A stretch of DNA of 64,000 bases. Origin: Pholis gunnellus. Taxonomy: Eukaryota > Chordata > Actinopteri > Perciformes > Pholidae. Shown here one piece after another: positions 50,967-62,626 of this stretch (within the stretch, counting starts at the first letter, position 1; the number at the start of each line of letters is the position of its first letter). The translations under genes and the position numbers were made by a program. The notes below the pieces were generated by a model. The model ran no database searches. It saw nothing but the letters and a program-made list of their open reading frames with translations, and was not told the DNA's origin. The stretch is taken from the NCBI GenBank assembly GCA_910591455.2, contig OU342816.1, forward strand, positions 14,140,638-14,204,637. The letters run 5' to 3'.

Positions 50967-51340
50967 CATATGCTGCTTTGCTTTGTAATGATTGTAACAA
51001 CAAATAAAGTCCTACGCAGCTTTATAGGACCACTGTTCCTCAATTTGATTGTCTTTGGTCTCGAACGCCAGGTGATGTGATTGTTAACTTTTACACTTTG
51101 ATCTCTTGGCTTTATAGCTTCTATCTTTAACTTTTTAATATAGCTGCTGAATCAGTTTAACATCCTGGATATATCCTTCTGACGCATATTGTCGACCTTT
51201 CTGTCTGCTTCTCTCTGAAATTGCTTTTTCGTTTTCCCAAATTGCACTGTTTCTTCAGAGAGTGCAGTTATTGACAGTGTGGGCTCCATCATGATAGCTC
51301 TGACAATTTGATGGGGTGGTGGTGGTGTGTGTGTGTGTTT

Positions 51341-51360
51341 GGGGGGGGGGGGGGGGGGGG
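51341..51360 (+). repeat. Poly(G) run of 20 after a GGT/GT array
   Basis: (GGT)n then (GT)n at about 51313-51340 lead directly into 20 Gs, forming one G-rich composite tract. Confidence 0.9.
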
Positions 51361-51979
51361 TCTTAGCAAAGGGTCAATTAAACTGAGGAGTAGAATGTTA
51401 TAACTGATGGAACTTATGGCCACATCGATGAAAACAAGATCCCAGAGTTTTCCTTTAACTTCGGCAGTTGAAACTCAGCTTTGTGATACCTTTTATCCAG
51501 GATCAGCAATGTTAGGCTTAGTGAAGCCTGAAAAGGCCAGGCAGTGTTGAACTAACTTCCTTTTACAGGCCCCAGGTTTAGTCCTCTAGCCTGCAGTAGG
51601 ATAGGATGGACTGCCACCGTCCTCCACTTTGCTTATCGTCTCACTGCAGTGCAGAGGTGATATAGTGTCACAGCCAGATAATGTGAAAAAGGGCTATAAA
51701 GAGGGCTGCTTTAAGGACTGCATTAAATGGCATTTTTATTTCCTCATTGAGATGTATTTATGAAACAGAATAATGGAGAAGGACATAAAAAGTAAGGATT
51801 GCATCTATCAGTATAGGCAGAAAGAGAGAGGGACAGGATCAAACATTTATGATGGCTTTAGTTTTACGTTGATCCCTTCAAATGCAAGGTGGCGTAGACT
51901 ACTATGAACTATTCACCGTTGGCCTTATCGAGTGGTTAAGTCCCTAATTCACTGAATCAATAATCTTACCAGCTATTAT

Positions 51980-52009
51980 AAGTTTGATTATTTATTAATA
52001 ATCAAACTT
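51980..52009. repeat. Perfect 13-bp hairpin, 4-nt loop
   Basis: AAGTTTGATTATT and AATAATCAAACTT are exact reverse complements with TATT between them. Confidence 0.9.
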
Positions 52010-54660
52010 TCGTCTCAATTCTATTGGTCCTCAAATATGTACTTCTGATTTTGTTTTCCTTGGTTTCACATTTCCTCTCTTGTACAATGTACTGGATTGT
52101 ACATTACTGGTCGGTACACTCGATTATGCAGCAATACCTTGCTTTGTTAAAGTGCCACTTTCTGATGCACTTGGTAGGTCCCAGAGGGATCCCAGTGCAA
52201 ACATCTGCTGGAGGCAAACCTTAATTAAATCATATTAATTTCCCTTAAACTAGAAAATGGAATCAAAATCCCATGAGAACCCTTGAGTTTATCAAATATA
52301 GAATACATCTCTATCAGTGGAGGAAGGCATCAAAGCAATGGAAGACTGGAGAAGGTATCATGGAAAAGAGGAAGGGATTCATCATGGGACTGAGGAAGGC
52401 AGCTTGCCAGGCTGTTAAAACAAGCAATCCCAGAAAATCAGTTTCACAAAAATCCTGGAAAGCCTTCTAAATTCCACATATTTGCAATGCTGTTTTTACT
52501 GTAAAGGCATGGCAGGGTCTGTCAGAAACTGACAGAGTAAGTTAGGAATGCAAATACATAATTAAGGCATAAAGAAAAAAATGCAAGTAACAGCGCCATT
52601 ATTCATACACGAGTAAGCAACTAGATGGATGATGGTGCTTTAAAAATGACCAATTTCAAGAGGATGTACTTCTTGGCTATTATTTTGCTGGTTGGAATAC
52701 AGATTTTCTTTTTATAACATAGCTATTTGTGTAACATGAGTGACATATTCAGGTTTAACGGGATGTTACTTTGACCTGCAGAGTGACAGAAATCCATGTG
52801 ACGTAAGTATTAGCTTGCTTGCTATCCTGCCAACGCCAGCTACCTGAAACAAACCAAAACACAAAGATAGCTAACATTAACTATAGGCCGACGCTACATG
52901 TGAAAATTACAGCTCACAGAGCTTCAGCACTTTTGTGGACTTTTGCGTATTCTTGCCCTCTGTTAGTTGGTAGTTGGCTTTGTTTTGTTACAACTGATGA
53001 CTGTACATTTCGATTGAATGGACCTATGTAGTAGAAGTGAAGTGCCCTTCTATTTTTAACTTTAAAGAACACTGGTGTATTAACCACATAACTGAATGAA
53101 AACAATAAGCAATGCCTATAATGAAAAAAAGAAGAAAAAAAAGGAGGAGGAAGCGATTTGAGGCAAATCTTTCTGGTTATATTTCTGACAGATGAGGGAA
53201 GAGCTTATTCAGGCATGGTATTTGTTCACTACTATTTGTACTTCTCTGTAATGTTGTTGAGTGAACACAAAAGAAACAAGTGGCAAATGTAACAATTGTA
53301 TCAAATAAGACCCTGAATACTTTTGAATCTTGCAAAACGTTCACTGACACCACACATCTCGTGTTTTTTTTACTACTGCTCTTGCAATACAGTACAATAT
53401 AGACTGTGCGGGACAGGCTGTGATGCACAATCACGAGCTAATAACATTTCTTTTTATAACTAGGTCAAGTTTGAACTTATGAACAGCTGCTCTGAGCTGC
53501 TGATCTCTCAACAGTGCTTTCAATGTGAATCATGTGGTGAAATCCAACCTGTCTGGTTCAAAGAGAGCTGGGAACTTTTGAAAGACCCCCGTCTATAATC
53601 TGCAGGCATCATTAATAAATAGGACTAGAAATGTCACAACACACGTATCAAACACAAGTTGAGGTGCTTAGCGTCTTCTGTGCTGCAATTTCCAGAGACA
53701 TCTTTGTTGAAGGCGAATGCGCTGTAGGCTTACAGTTCTTTGCGGAATGCGTGTATTAAATACAGAGCTAATGATCCTGCTGCTATGGATTGAGTTGGTG
53801 TAAACAAGATGCAAAGACAGGTGCACATCAGCGAAAACAACGTAAAAGCATGTTTCTCTTCACAAAAGGGAAGTCCGATTTCATTGTGTGAAAAAAAAAC
53901 GTTTTTGATGTTTCTTGCATTTGCTGCAGAGAGGAATATGAATTAGTATTTTCGGAGGGGAAAATGACTATCTGCTGTAATTTATAGGTAAGGCTTACGA
54001 CATAAATACTCCCTTTCATGCATAATACTGGTCTTAACATCAGGTAAATACATTGCAAAAATCCTTTCCCGGTACAGTAAGAATTGAGAGGGAGATGTGC
54101 AAAGCCAGCAAATACACTTTTGCTCCGAATGCCATACCTTTAAATAATTGATGGTGATTCTGTGTGTGTGAGAATAAAAGTTAACAACTGCCTGAGAGCA
54201 AGCCCAAGCTCCTCTCTTCGAGGTAGGAGACCGATAATGAAGGAAACAGCAGTATACTGCGATGAAAACACTGCTGTGCTTCCGGAAAGAAAGCACCTCA
54301 ATGAGATAATGAACTCTGGATGTGTGTGAGAAGATCTACTCGTTTCTTGGACCTGGCCATGCTGAACATCTTTAATCCCCTTCCACCATACAGTAAATCT
54401 GTTTGCGCACATTAACATTTCAGCCTCCTTTTGGAAGACTTTAGAGCATCAGTGAAAAGGGATGGATATAAACAGCTTGGACTAATCCCAATACCCACGA
54501 CAACAAAAAATAATTAATTGTGCCTAATTTGCTGCTGTCTAAACAGAGATTGGATTTCGTTTAATGCTAAACAGGCCAGTCCAGGAAATAAACACATTCC
54601 TAATTTAAAATGCTCCCCAAAGTGTTGCTTGCTTTTCTCTCCGCTCTCCACACGAAATAT

Positions 54661-54668
54661 ATGCAAAT
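54661..54668 (+). promoter_or_regulatory. POU octamer in a candidate enhancer
   Basis: Perfect ATGCAAAT within a repeat-poor block (54500-54800). Two more octamers in the other orientation follow at 55127-55134 and 55588-55595. Confidence 0.3.
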
Positions 54669-56169
54669 GACAGCATTTAGGTTTCATTCCCTGCACTGAG
54701 AGTAAATGGTGAAAGATCCCCGAGAGGGTTTCAAGTCTTAAGTGAGCCCGCTTCATTCTTTCTTCAAAGACCCATCCTTGAGCTACTGCACCCTCTGCTT
54801 CCGCAGTGAATATGTTTGGAGGGCAGAGATGTTTGAGCAACTTATGAACTCTGTCACGGATCAGGCTGGACGGTGGCCTGAGTCCCGCATAAGGCTTTCT
54901 GATATTTTTCTCTGCCCATGTTCAATCAAATGAGAAATGTGTGAGTAAAGCTGGGTGGATGCTGAGAGGCTCTCAGCAGCTGCTGCTGCTGCTATGAAAG
55001 AGGGAGGGTAAAAAAAATAAAATAAAAAAGTCAAGAGCTTATCTTGAAACCTTCTGATCAGTGTGGAGCAAAGACAGACAGATGACTGACAGAAATAGAA
55101 CATGGATATCTGACAGGACCCACTTCATTTGCATCATCTCTTGCAGTTTCACAAAGGTATGTGTGATGTAATTTGATTGGCACTTTAAATGGACTATTTT
55201 CCATGGCCCATCATGATGAAATATCTCACCAAGAACGGTGTGCACCTATGCCACTGTAAACCATTAGAATGCAAATTGTCAAAAGATGCTATGTGTCACA
55301 CATTTAAAGGGGCACTCCACATTAAGTTTTACTCCTCGTGAGAAGAACTGCTCAGTCTGCATAAACAGATGCATCGTACGATGTCTTCTGTGACCCACCA
55401 TTACATTATAAACAAAAATGTACTCCTAAGTAAAAAAAAAAAAAAAATATCATTGAACCAAGTTTCTGTCGGGGAACTTTTATTCTTCGAAAGTGAAAGT
55501 GAAGAACCACAGCTGGCTGGCCGGCTTAGATTAGATGCAAGATGTATTCAGCAGGCTAAGTGACATGGAAGTGGTTTCAAAGATGTAATTTGCATGTACA
55601 GGCGAGGTCACAAACGTGCAGCTAAGGGATGCTTGTAGTTTCCCTTAAAGAGGGGGAGTCCTTGGCGCGTGTCAGCTCATCACAAGTACTAAAAGATTGA
55701 GAACCACATTTCAGGTCACCACTGTTCATAACCAGTACCTTACTTCCCTTCTTTAATTACAGACTGTGCTACAAAAGAATTGCCTGCAAGCAAAATGGGG
55801 AAATCATCAGAGGCTCTCTGTTCACGTGACAGGGTATTTAGGCTTTCAGCAGCTACAGTCTATTCAAAACCCACTTGAGTGTTGCCTCTTGTTTGTGAAT
55901 TGCAGCGTGGAACCATGAAATCAGCGCCTGTGTGTGGCACGGGGCACACAAGCCCCAGAAGGACTTTCAGGCTATTTTAAACGCTTTGTCTAACTGGTTA
56001 ACCGCCCGTGCCGTAAAACAGGTCCACTACAGGTCATGCCCACAATAAATAGTATTTTTCCCAATACAATATTAGAGAGACACTAATTTCAGGTAAAGAA
56101 GGAGCAATTTATTGTTGTTGAGAAACTAGTACAAAAGCTCAGCTAAATGTGGAATATAGTTGGTAATTT

Positions 56170-58060
56170 CTTTTTTTATATATATATATACTTTATTGGT
56201 GAGAATTCACAATATGACATAAGAATCAAAGAGCAAGTATTTTCATTTTTTGTGCATGTGTTACTCAGTTTACAGTAGTAAAGGAGAAAAGAACAAGAAA
56301 GAAAAGCAAAAGACAAACAAAACTAAACAAACACAAAGAGCTAATTAAATCAAAACACCCACCCACAAACCCACCCACGTACAAGGCCTTCACATTTGTT
56401 TACATAAAGTTTATGTTGTACAGTATTGTAAAACTATAGTTAAGTTAGATCGCAGTTAATCAGACAGATAAGGGAAGGACAGAGGACCAGATAGGTCAGT
56501 ACAAATTACCAGACATATCTTATTCAGTGGGCAACACTAATAGATTATGAAAATATGAAATGAAAGGTTGCCATTTCTTAGCGAAATTGTCATTACAGCC
56601 TCTAAGTGTATATTTAATTTTTTCAAGACTTAAGAAAAACATCACATCCTTAAGCCAGGCAGACTGAGATGGTGAACTTGGAGATTTCCAAGCAAGAAGT
56701 ATTGACGCGCCAGAAGAGTGGAAAAGGCAATAATGTCCTCTTTGGTACCATATAGGATGGATTTGGCTGGAATTCCAAAGACTGCCAGAAGAGGGCACGG
56801 TTGTACCTTGATCCCTAAAACTATAGTTAAAATATCAAAAACATAGTACCAGAAGTGTTTAAGTTTAGGACACGCCCCAAAACATGTGTAGTAAATCTGC
56901 TTGAGGATAATCACAACAGTTACATCCGGGGTCGTGACCTGGGAATATTTTAGCTAGTTTGCTGTTAGTAAAGTGCATCCTATGGACCACTTTAAACAGA
57001 ATGAGACCAAGTCTGGCACAAGACGTAGATGTGTTCACCCTATCCAGTGCACTCACCCACCAATTTTCTGTCAGGTTCATGTTCAACTCACTTTCCCATT
57101 TGGTTTTGATTGTAGAAAAGGTATCTATTGTAGTTATGACCTGGTTGTAAACTTTAGAGATCAATCCCTTCTGAGTTGGATGTGTGTCCAGTAGGCTTTC
57201 TCAAAGTGTTTTGCACGGGAAGTCAGGGTATGACGGAAAGTGTTTCACTACAAAGTGGCGGACCTGAAAGTATCTGAAGAAATTTGAAGCTAGAGAAGTG
57301 GTCATCGTCAAAAAGATCCCTGAAACACTTCAGTCCTCTTTTTTTCCCCACTGTGAGAAGGTTTTGTCCACTACAGATGGTGGGAATAGATGACTGTTAC
57401 TAATTGGACCCAGAGAACAAGCTGTTAGAAATTTAAAGTGAAAACGAAATTGAATCCAAATTCTAAGAGTAGCAAGGACAATCGGGTTAGAAGAGTGGCT
57501 GGACAATTTTATCGGAAGAGATGAGTATACCAATGCAGGAAGAGAAGATGAATAGCATGATTGAGCCTCCAAAATGCACCAATCAGTCTCAGGGGCATTA
57601 ATCCAAAATGATATTTTTTGAATATTAGTTGCCGAATAATAAAAAATAAATTTAATTTGGACGTTGGAGAAAGACCTCGCTCACTCGTGGTGACTTACCT
57701 GCCCAGATAAAGTTTAAAATAATCTTATCAATAGACTGGAAAAAATATTTTGGCAAGAATATTGGTAAGCATCTAAACAAGTACAGAAATGTGGGGAATA
57801 CATTCATTTTTATAGACTGCACCCTGTCAGGTAGTGACAGGGGCAGGTTGCTCCATCTAAGAAGATCATTTTTCATATTTTCAACCAAGGGGTTAAAGTT
57901 GGCTGTATGAAGAGAGGCAAGAATGCGAAATTTGAATTTTGAATTTGGCAAGCCAAATCGTTTATTGGGTACAATTCACTCTTTTTGAAGTTTAGTTTAT
58001 ATCCTGAGAATGTATAGTTGGTAAATTAACCAAACAGTTGTTTAAGAGAAGCTGAAAGGC
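56170..58060 (-). mobile_element. 5'-truncated L1-group LINE, minus strand, with poly(A) end
   Basis: Minus-strand reading frames match the C-terminal half of an L1-type ORF2. FSGYKLNFKKSELYPIN (58015-57960) follows the RT palm. Next are the thumb region SLPDRVQSIKMNVFPTFLYL and NFIWAGKSPR (57951-57652), the LRIWIQFRFHFKF block (57572-57330), a segment with CARLGLILFKVVHRMH and a Cys-rich patch (57164-56865), and KIKYTLRGCNDNFAKKWQPFI (56650-56560). It ends with AATAAA (minus strand, 56197-56192), a short TA stretch and a T7 run on the plus strand (56171-56177), i.e. a poly(A) tail. Frames are interrupted. The 5' two thirds, including the endonuclease and most of the RT, are missing, as in typical dead-on-arrival L1 copies. 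The left boundary at 58060 is approximate. Confidence 0.85.
56520..58015 (-). pseudogene. ORF2 C-terminal pseudogene of the L1-type LINE
   Basis: Five open segments in shifted frames (57951-57652, 57572-57330, 57164-56865, 56914-56642, 56798-56520) cover the region after the RT catalytic core through the C-terminal domain. The zinc-knuckle-like patch around 56930-56900 (C-N-C-C) is degraded compared with the family C-x-x-C. No catalytic domain is present, so it cannot act alone. Confidence 0.75.
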
Positions 58061-61000
58061 AGGGAAATAAAGATAAAAGTACAGAACAGCTCCTTTCCAC
58101 CCTGACAATAAAGGAAGGTGGGGAAGGGGAGGAGATAAATGAGACACACCTGTGAACGGGGAGGGGGACAAACCAATTAACACAAGCAGCATGGAGGACG
58201 ACAGAGAGAGGAGTGAGAGTGACTCAAGGAGGAGATCATTTGGAGTTTAATTCAGTCTCTGAAAAGAAAACAGCGACGCATAACCGAGCAGCAAGTGACC
58301 CCAGAATTGGGTGGATTCTGCAAACCTTCCCGGACAACAAGGCACTGCTGGAGGTGCGCCGATCCCTGGAGCAGGTGGGATGAATGGAATCTTGTTCAGC
58401 TGTACGTCTTGGACCTGTTTGGATGCAACCGTTGACTTCCTTACCTTTGTTGGGCTATTAAGATAAGCCTCCTTTACTGCAACACTCTAGGCTTCTCCTT
58501 CACAAGAGATGATACGAAACACAAACTACGCACAAAACTCAGAACTCAACAGGAAAGTACAGACAGATCAATTAAAATTACAACCTATGATACAATAAAT
58601 ACCATAAAACATGAAACACCACATCATTCATGACTACATGACTGAACCCTCTTTAAAAAATGTTATAGTTTGAGTTTAAAATCATCCGTCAGGATCCAGT
58701 TTGAGTTCTGTAGGTTAGTAATTTCACAAGTTGATCCTCCCCAAATGGAAAAGCTCTTTGTCCAAATAAGGATTTACAAACCTAACAATTCCCGTTAAGT
58801 TAAATTAATTTTAAATGGAATTTGTTTTAGTCATTTAAAAAAGCGATTAAACATATTATATCTCTTAAGAACATGGCAATGATGTGATCTTATTGGTTTC
58901 CTGTTCAAAATTGTATTTGCTTGTGATTAGCATCGCAATAGGCTATTAAATCGCATTTCAATATTTCTTTTTAACGAGCTGTTGCTTAAGTCATGAGTAC
59001 TTTGACACAGAACACGAACAGCATGCAGCAAAACCAAAAAAAAAAAGGTGACACCATTTTTGTCTCGTAACGAGCTGTGGCATCGACCTATCACGTTGTG
59101 CGGAACAGGCATTCAAAATGTAACCTGTAGTGATCAGCAGCACAGAGGCTCTGTCGTCTGAACCAAGAAAGTATAACTGTATTACTGCTATCATCCATGA
59201 CAAAGGCAGCACGCATCCACTCCGTAACTGCTTACCAGAGGGAGCTAAAAAGGAAACTCAATAAAATAGCAAACGGAAGCTCAGGGTATACAACTATTTA
59301 CTTCAGGCAGGAAATGTATTGATGGTTTGTTTTGTTTATCTTGTGCATTTTGTAGCGAGGGTAGCAGACTTTCCGGGCTATCTCTCACTGGTTGACAGTG
59401 ATATTTGTGCAGTATAATGTGACAGGTTGGAACACTGGCGCCCCACTCTTGTTTTGTATTTTTGGATGAAAAACCTATGCCGCACAGAAGCATCAGCCAT
59501 TTCAGCAAATGCCTAAAAATGATATATGTGGTTGTTAGTTACTGGCTATCGGAATTATAACTCTTGTCTGTGAGCAAAAGAGGAAGTAGAACGTTGTAAC
59601 AAAGCCATCTGCAGGAGCGGCAGATAAGAATGCTGAGACTTGGGAGACCCCTGTTTTCCTTCCTGTGTCCTACCGACAGTCAACATTGGTTGCTTTTAAC
59701 CAACCACCACGTATCTAACCACGTCTACTTGGTATCTAAACCTAGCCAAACCTTAACATACTGTAGCTACATGTGTCGGATCATAAAACTGTGATTCCAT
59801 CCTGCCGATTAGATTAGAAAATGTTTCTATATGTTGCTCTGGAGGGCATTTACAAACACATTTTGTCATGTCAATCAAGAGATACTACATTTAAAGTAAA
59901 CAAATAAATGGAACATAGTGTAGAATAAAGTTAGGATGGGTTTTAATGGTCAAATACTCTCCTCAATTCTGTCATATTTAGGGAGGTAGTAATGGCACGG
60001 TATCAGACGGGAATAATCCCCCAGACTGGTGGTGGGGGTAAAGAGAGTTGCTGACAATCTGGAGGATTGAGCACAACTTCTGATGAGCTCAGTTTGAAGG
60101 AACCTTGCCCACTGGATGTGACATTAAGTTTGACAGCAACAATATGATCGTCTTAGGGAGATTGTGGCATATCTCATTGGTTTTACTCCGAGTGAACGGC
60201 CATAATCGGCTGGTGGAGTAGCAGCCGGAGAGATTTGTGAACGACTGACAGTGTAAATAGAGAGTCTTCCTGACTTAACTTCCAATAAACCTCATCGAAT
60301 TTGGAGAACTTTGTTAATTTGAAAGCGTTGCGTGATGAAACCTCATCAGCAAGCCTGACAAAGCTAGACAGCAGAATGTGCTGTGTTGTTCGCTTGATTT
60401 CAATAGAGAAATAGAAGAAACAAAGAAGTAAATAACTAGACTTTTGGACTGTCATTTGATTCTTTTGAGTCGTATTGATGTTTGACAGTGTGTGGGAGGC
60501 GTTCTATCTATTTTTCATGAATATTTTCTCCCCTATGCCCCTAAGATTTGTTTCCTCCTGATGACATTTTCGCATTACGCTCTTTGAAATAAGAGAACAA
60601 TACGGAAACACTGCAGTCTAAGCATGATCCTCCTCGAGCTCTGCAGGTATACACCAACACCAATAGACTGGGATCGAGGTGGTTCTTTATTTGAGGAGAA
60701 AAATCGGTCAAAAATGTCATTGTTATCTGAGTAAAATTAAATTAAAAAATACTCCCCCCGCTACCAATGGGATAGGATTTGAAAGAGGGGAAAGGATTTG
60801 AGAAACTTTTAATCATTAGGAGTGATGAAACACGGAGCGCGTTCGGGGGGAAGGAGTCAAGGGTGGCTAACAAAACAGTGTTGAGAGAAAATGAAGTTAT
60901 GTTCCGTGGGGATTAAGCTGACAGATAGCAGTAGGAAAGACTCCCTTCTTTTCCAATCCGTCCGTGATATCAGGTCTGATCAGGAATAAGGCAGCAGAAG

Positions 61001-62529
61001 CCAAGTGCAAAAAACAGGACACAGTCAAATACCGGACTGCCACTCAAGATTGGAGAGATTTCTAGAGCCTGCGGTACAAAATAATACATTTAAGACGGCC
61101 TATTTTGTAGCAAGCCTATGGCAACGCACGATTGTCATTAAAAGTGCACCAGTCAGAAACATGTCATTGTTGTTTGCATATGAATGCTAAAGAAAGATGC
61201 AAAGGAACATGGTAAGGGTCAGGCAGAGGAAAACGATAACATGGTAACAGCAGGCCGGATTCTTATTAAAAGTGGGAATGAACTGGGGGAAAGTGACATT
61301 AATTAGTGGAGTTAGTCATGCAAAGGCAGTTAAGAGAGCCGGCCGTTAATACTGGATGTGGAATAAAGGCAGCACAAAGATCAGGAGAAAAACTGCATAA
61401 AGGTCGACCCACCAGCTTTAAAACTGAACCTTGTGTCACTTTTTTAAATGTATGCGATAACAAGGTAGGAAATTGTGTCTGTATTTAGGATCCAGCCAAT
61501 ATATTGAGTCTCTGCTCCTTCCTCTAATAACAGGCAATTTACTTCATTGAAGCAGAGGGTACAGAGGTAAATCAGGCTGTTTGGCTGAGTTGCATGAGAT
61601 CAGGTAGCGTAGAACGGTGCTGGAATTACATATTAACTGACCATTTTATGCGGTGTCCAAATGGTGGCAGTAATGTAACATTCTCCAAGCAATCCTGCAG
61701 AGAAACAGCGCGCCTGCACCGGTTCAGTCCTGGGCTGTATCACCAGCTTCAGTGATGCTCTGGCGCCGCCTGTACATTAAATGTTCATGGTGAGTGCGGC
61801 GAGTGATGAAGCGTGTTCATGTGGCACATTCTGAGCCGTCTTTGCTGAAAAACTGAGACCAGCGTCAACCTGCTAAAGGGCATACATGAGCTGCAGGGGC
61901 CATAATAATAGGTTCCCATCTCGGTGCACTTCTTGTGGTGAAATACTTAAAATCATATATACAGCCATGATTTCCTGCGTGATCATTTGATGAAATACAA
62001 ATTAGTTTTAGAATATGCATCATCTAAGGTCTTAAGATGCTGATATAGGAGCTCTCTGCAAAACGGGGCTGATTATGGCATAATAAAGAAGGGCCAACCT
62101 GAAGGCTCCCATTGTGTCAGTAGATGCTGTGCTTCAGTGGTGCATATTCTTTTTCACCCAAAACAAAGTCACAATTGAGCAAATCACCAAAACCCAATTG
62201 TAACATGGGCCATCCACTTTGCCAATTTATTATTGCAGCCTTCCTCACAAGGCCATGCGTGTTGTTTTCTTCAATGTTGGTGCTGGCTATGTTACTCAGC
62301 TCTGACTCTAATCATTGCGGTGGAGAGAGGGAGAGGGAGAGATACAGATCTCTCCCTCGCCACTAGCTTTATCTTGAACTTTCAAGGTTTCATGGTCTTC
62401 ATCGGCTGATGGAGTTTTGTTAATTGAGTGAATGAATATGTGTCTTTGTTTAGTTGGTATTTTAAAACCACTGAGTCAAGGCTAGGTTATGGTTTATCGG
62501 TATAAAGAAAATGAAGAAAAAGAGAAACA

Positions 62530-62626
<97 letters not shown>

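Larger units (their letters stand above)
50972..56169. other. Intergenic DNA between the solo LTR and the L1 relic
   Basis: No gene recognised. It holds a 20-G run, a 13-bp hairpin and three octamer sites. A repeat-poor block at 54500-54800 contains ATGCAAAT and is a candidate enhancer. A poly(A) tract of about 15 nt lies near 55431-55446. Confidence 0.6.

Noticed and set aside
54514..54840. Minus ORF of 108 codons
   Set aside because: No recognisable domain; the block is better explained as a candidate noncoding regulatory element.
55300..55450. AAAGGGGCACTCCAC word and nearby poly(A), possible SINE
   Set aside because: The word is familiar from fish repeats, but no promoter boxes, boundaries or target duplication could be identified.
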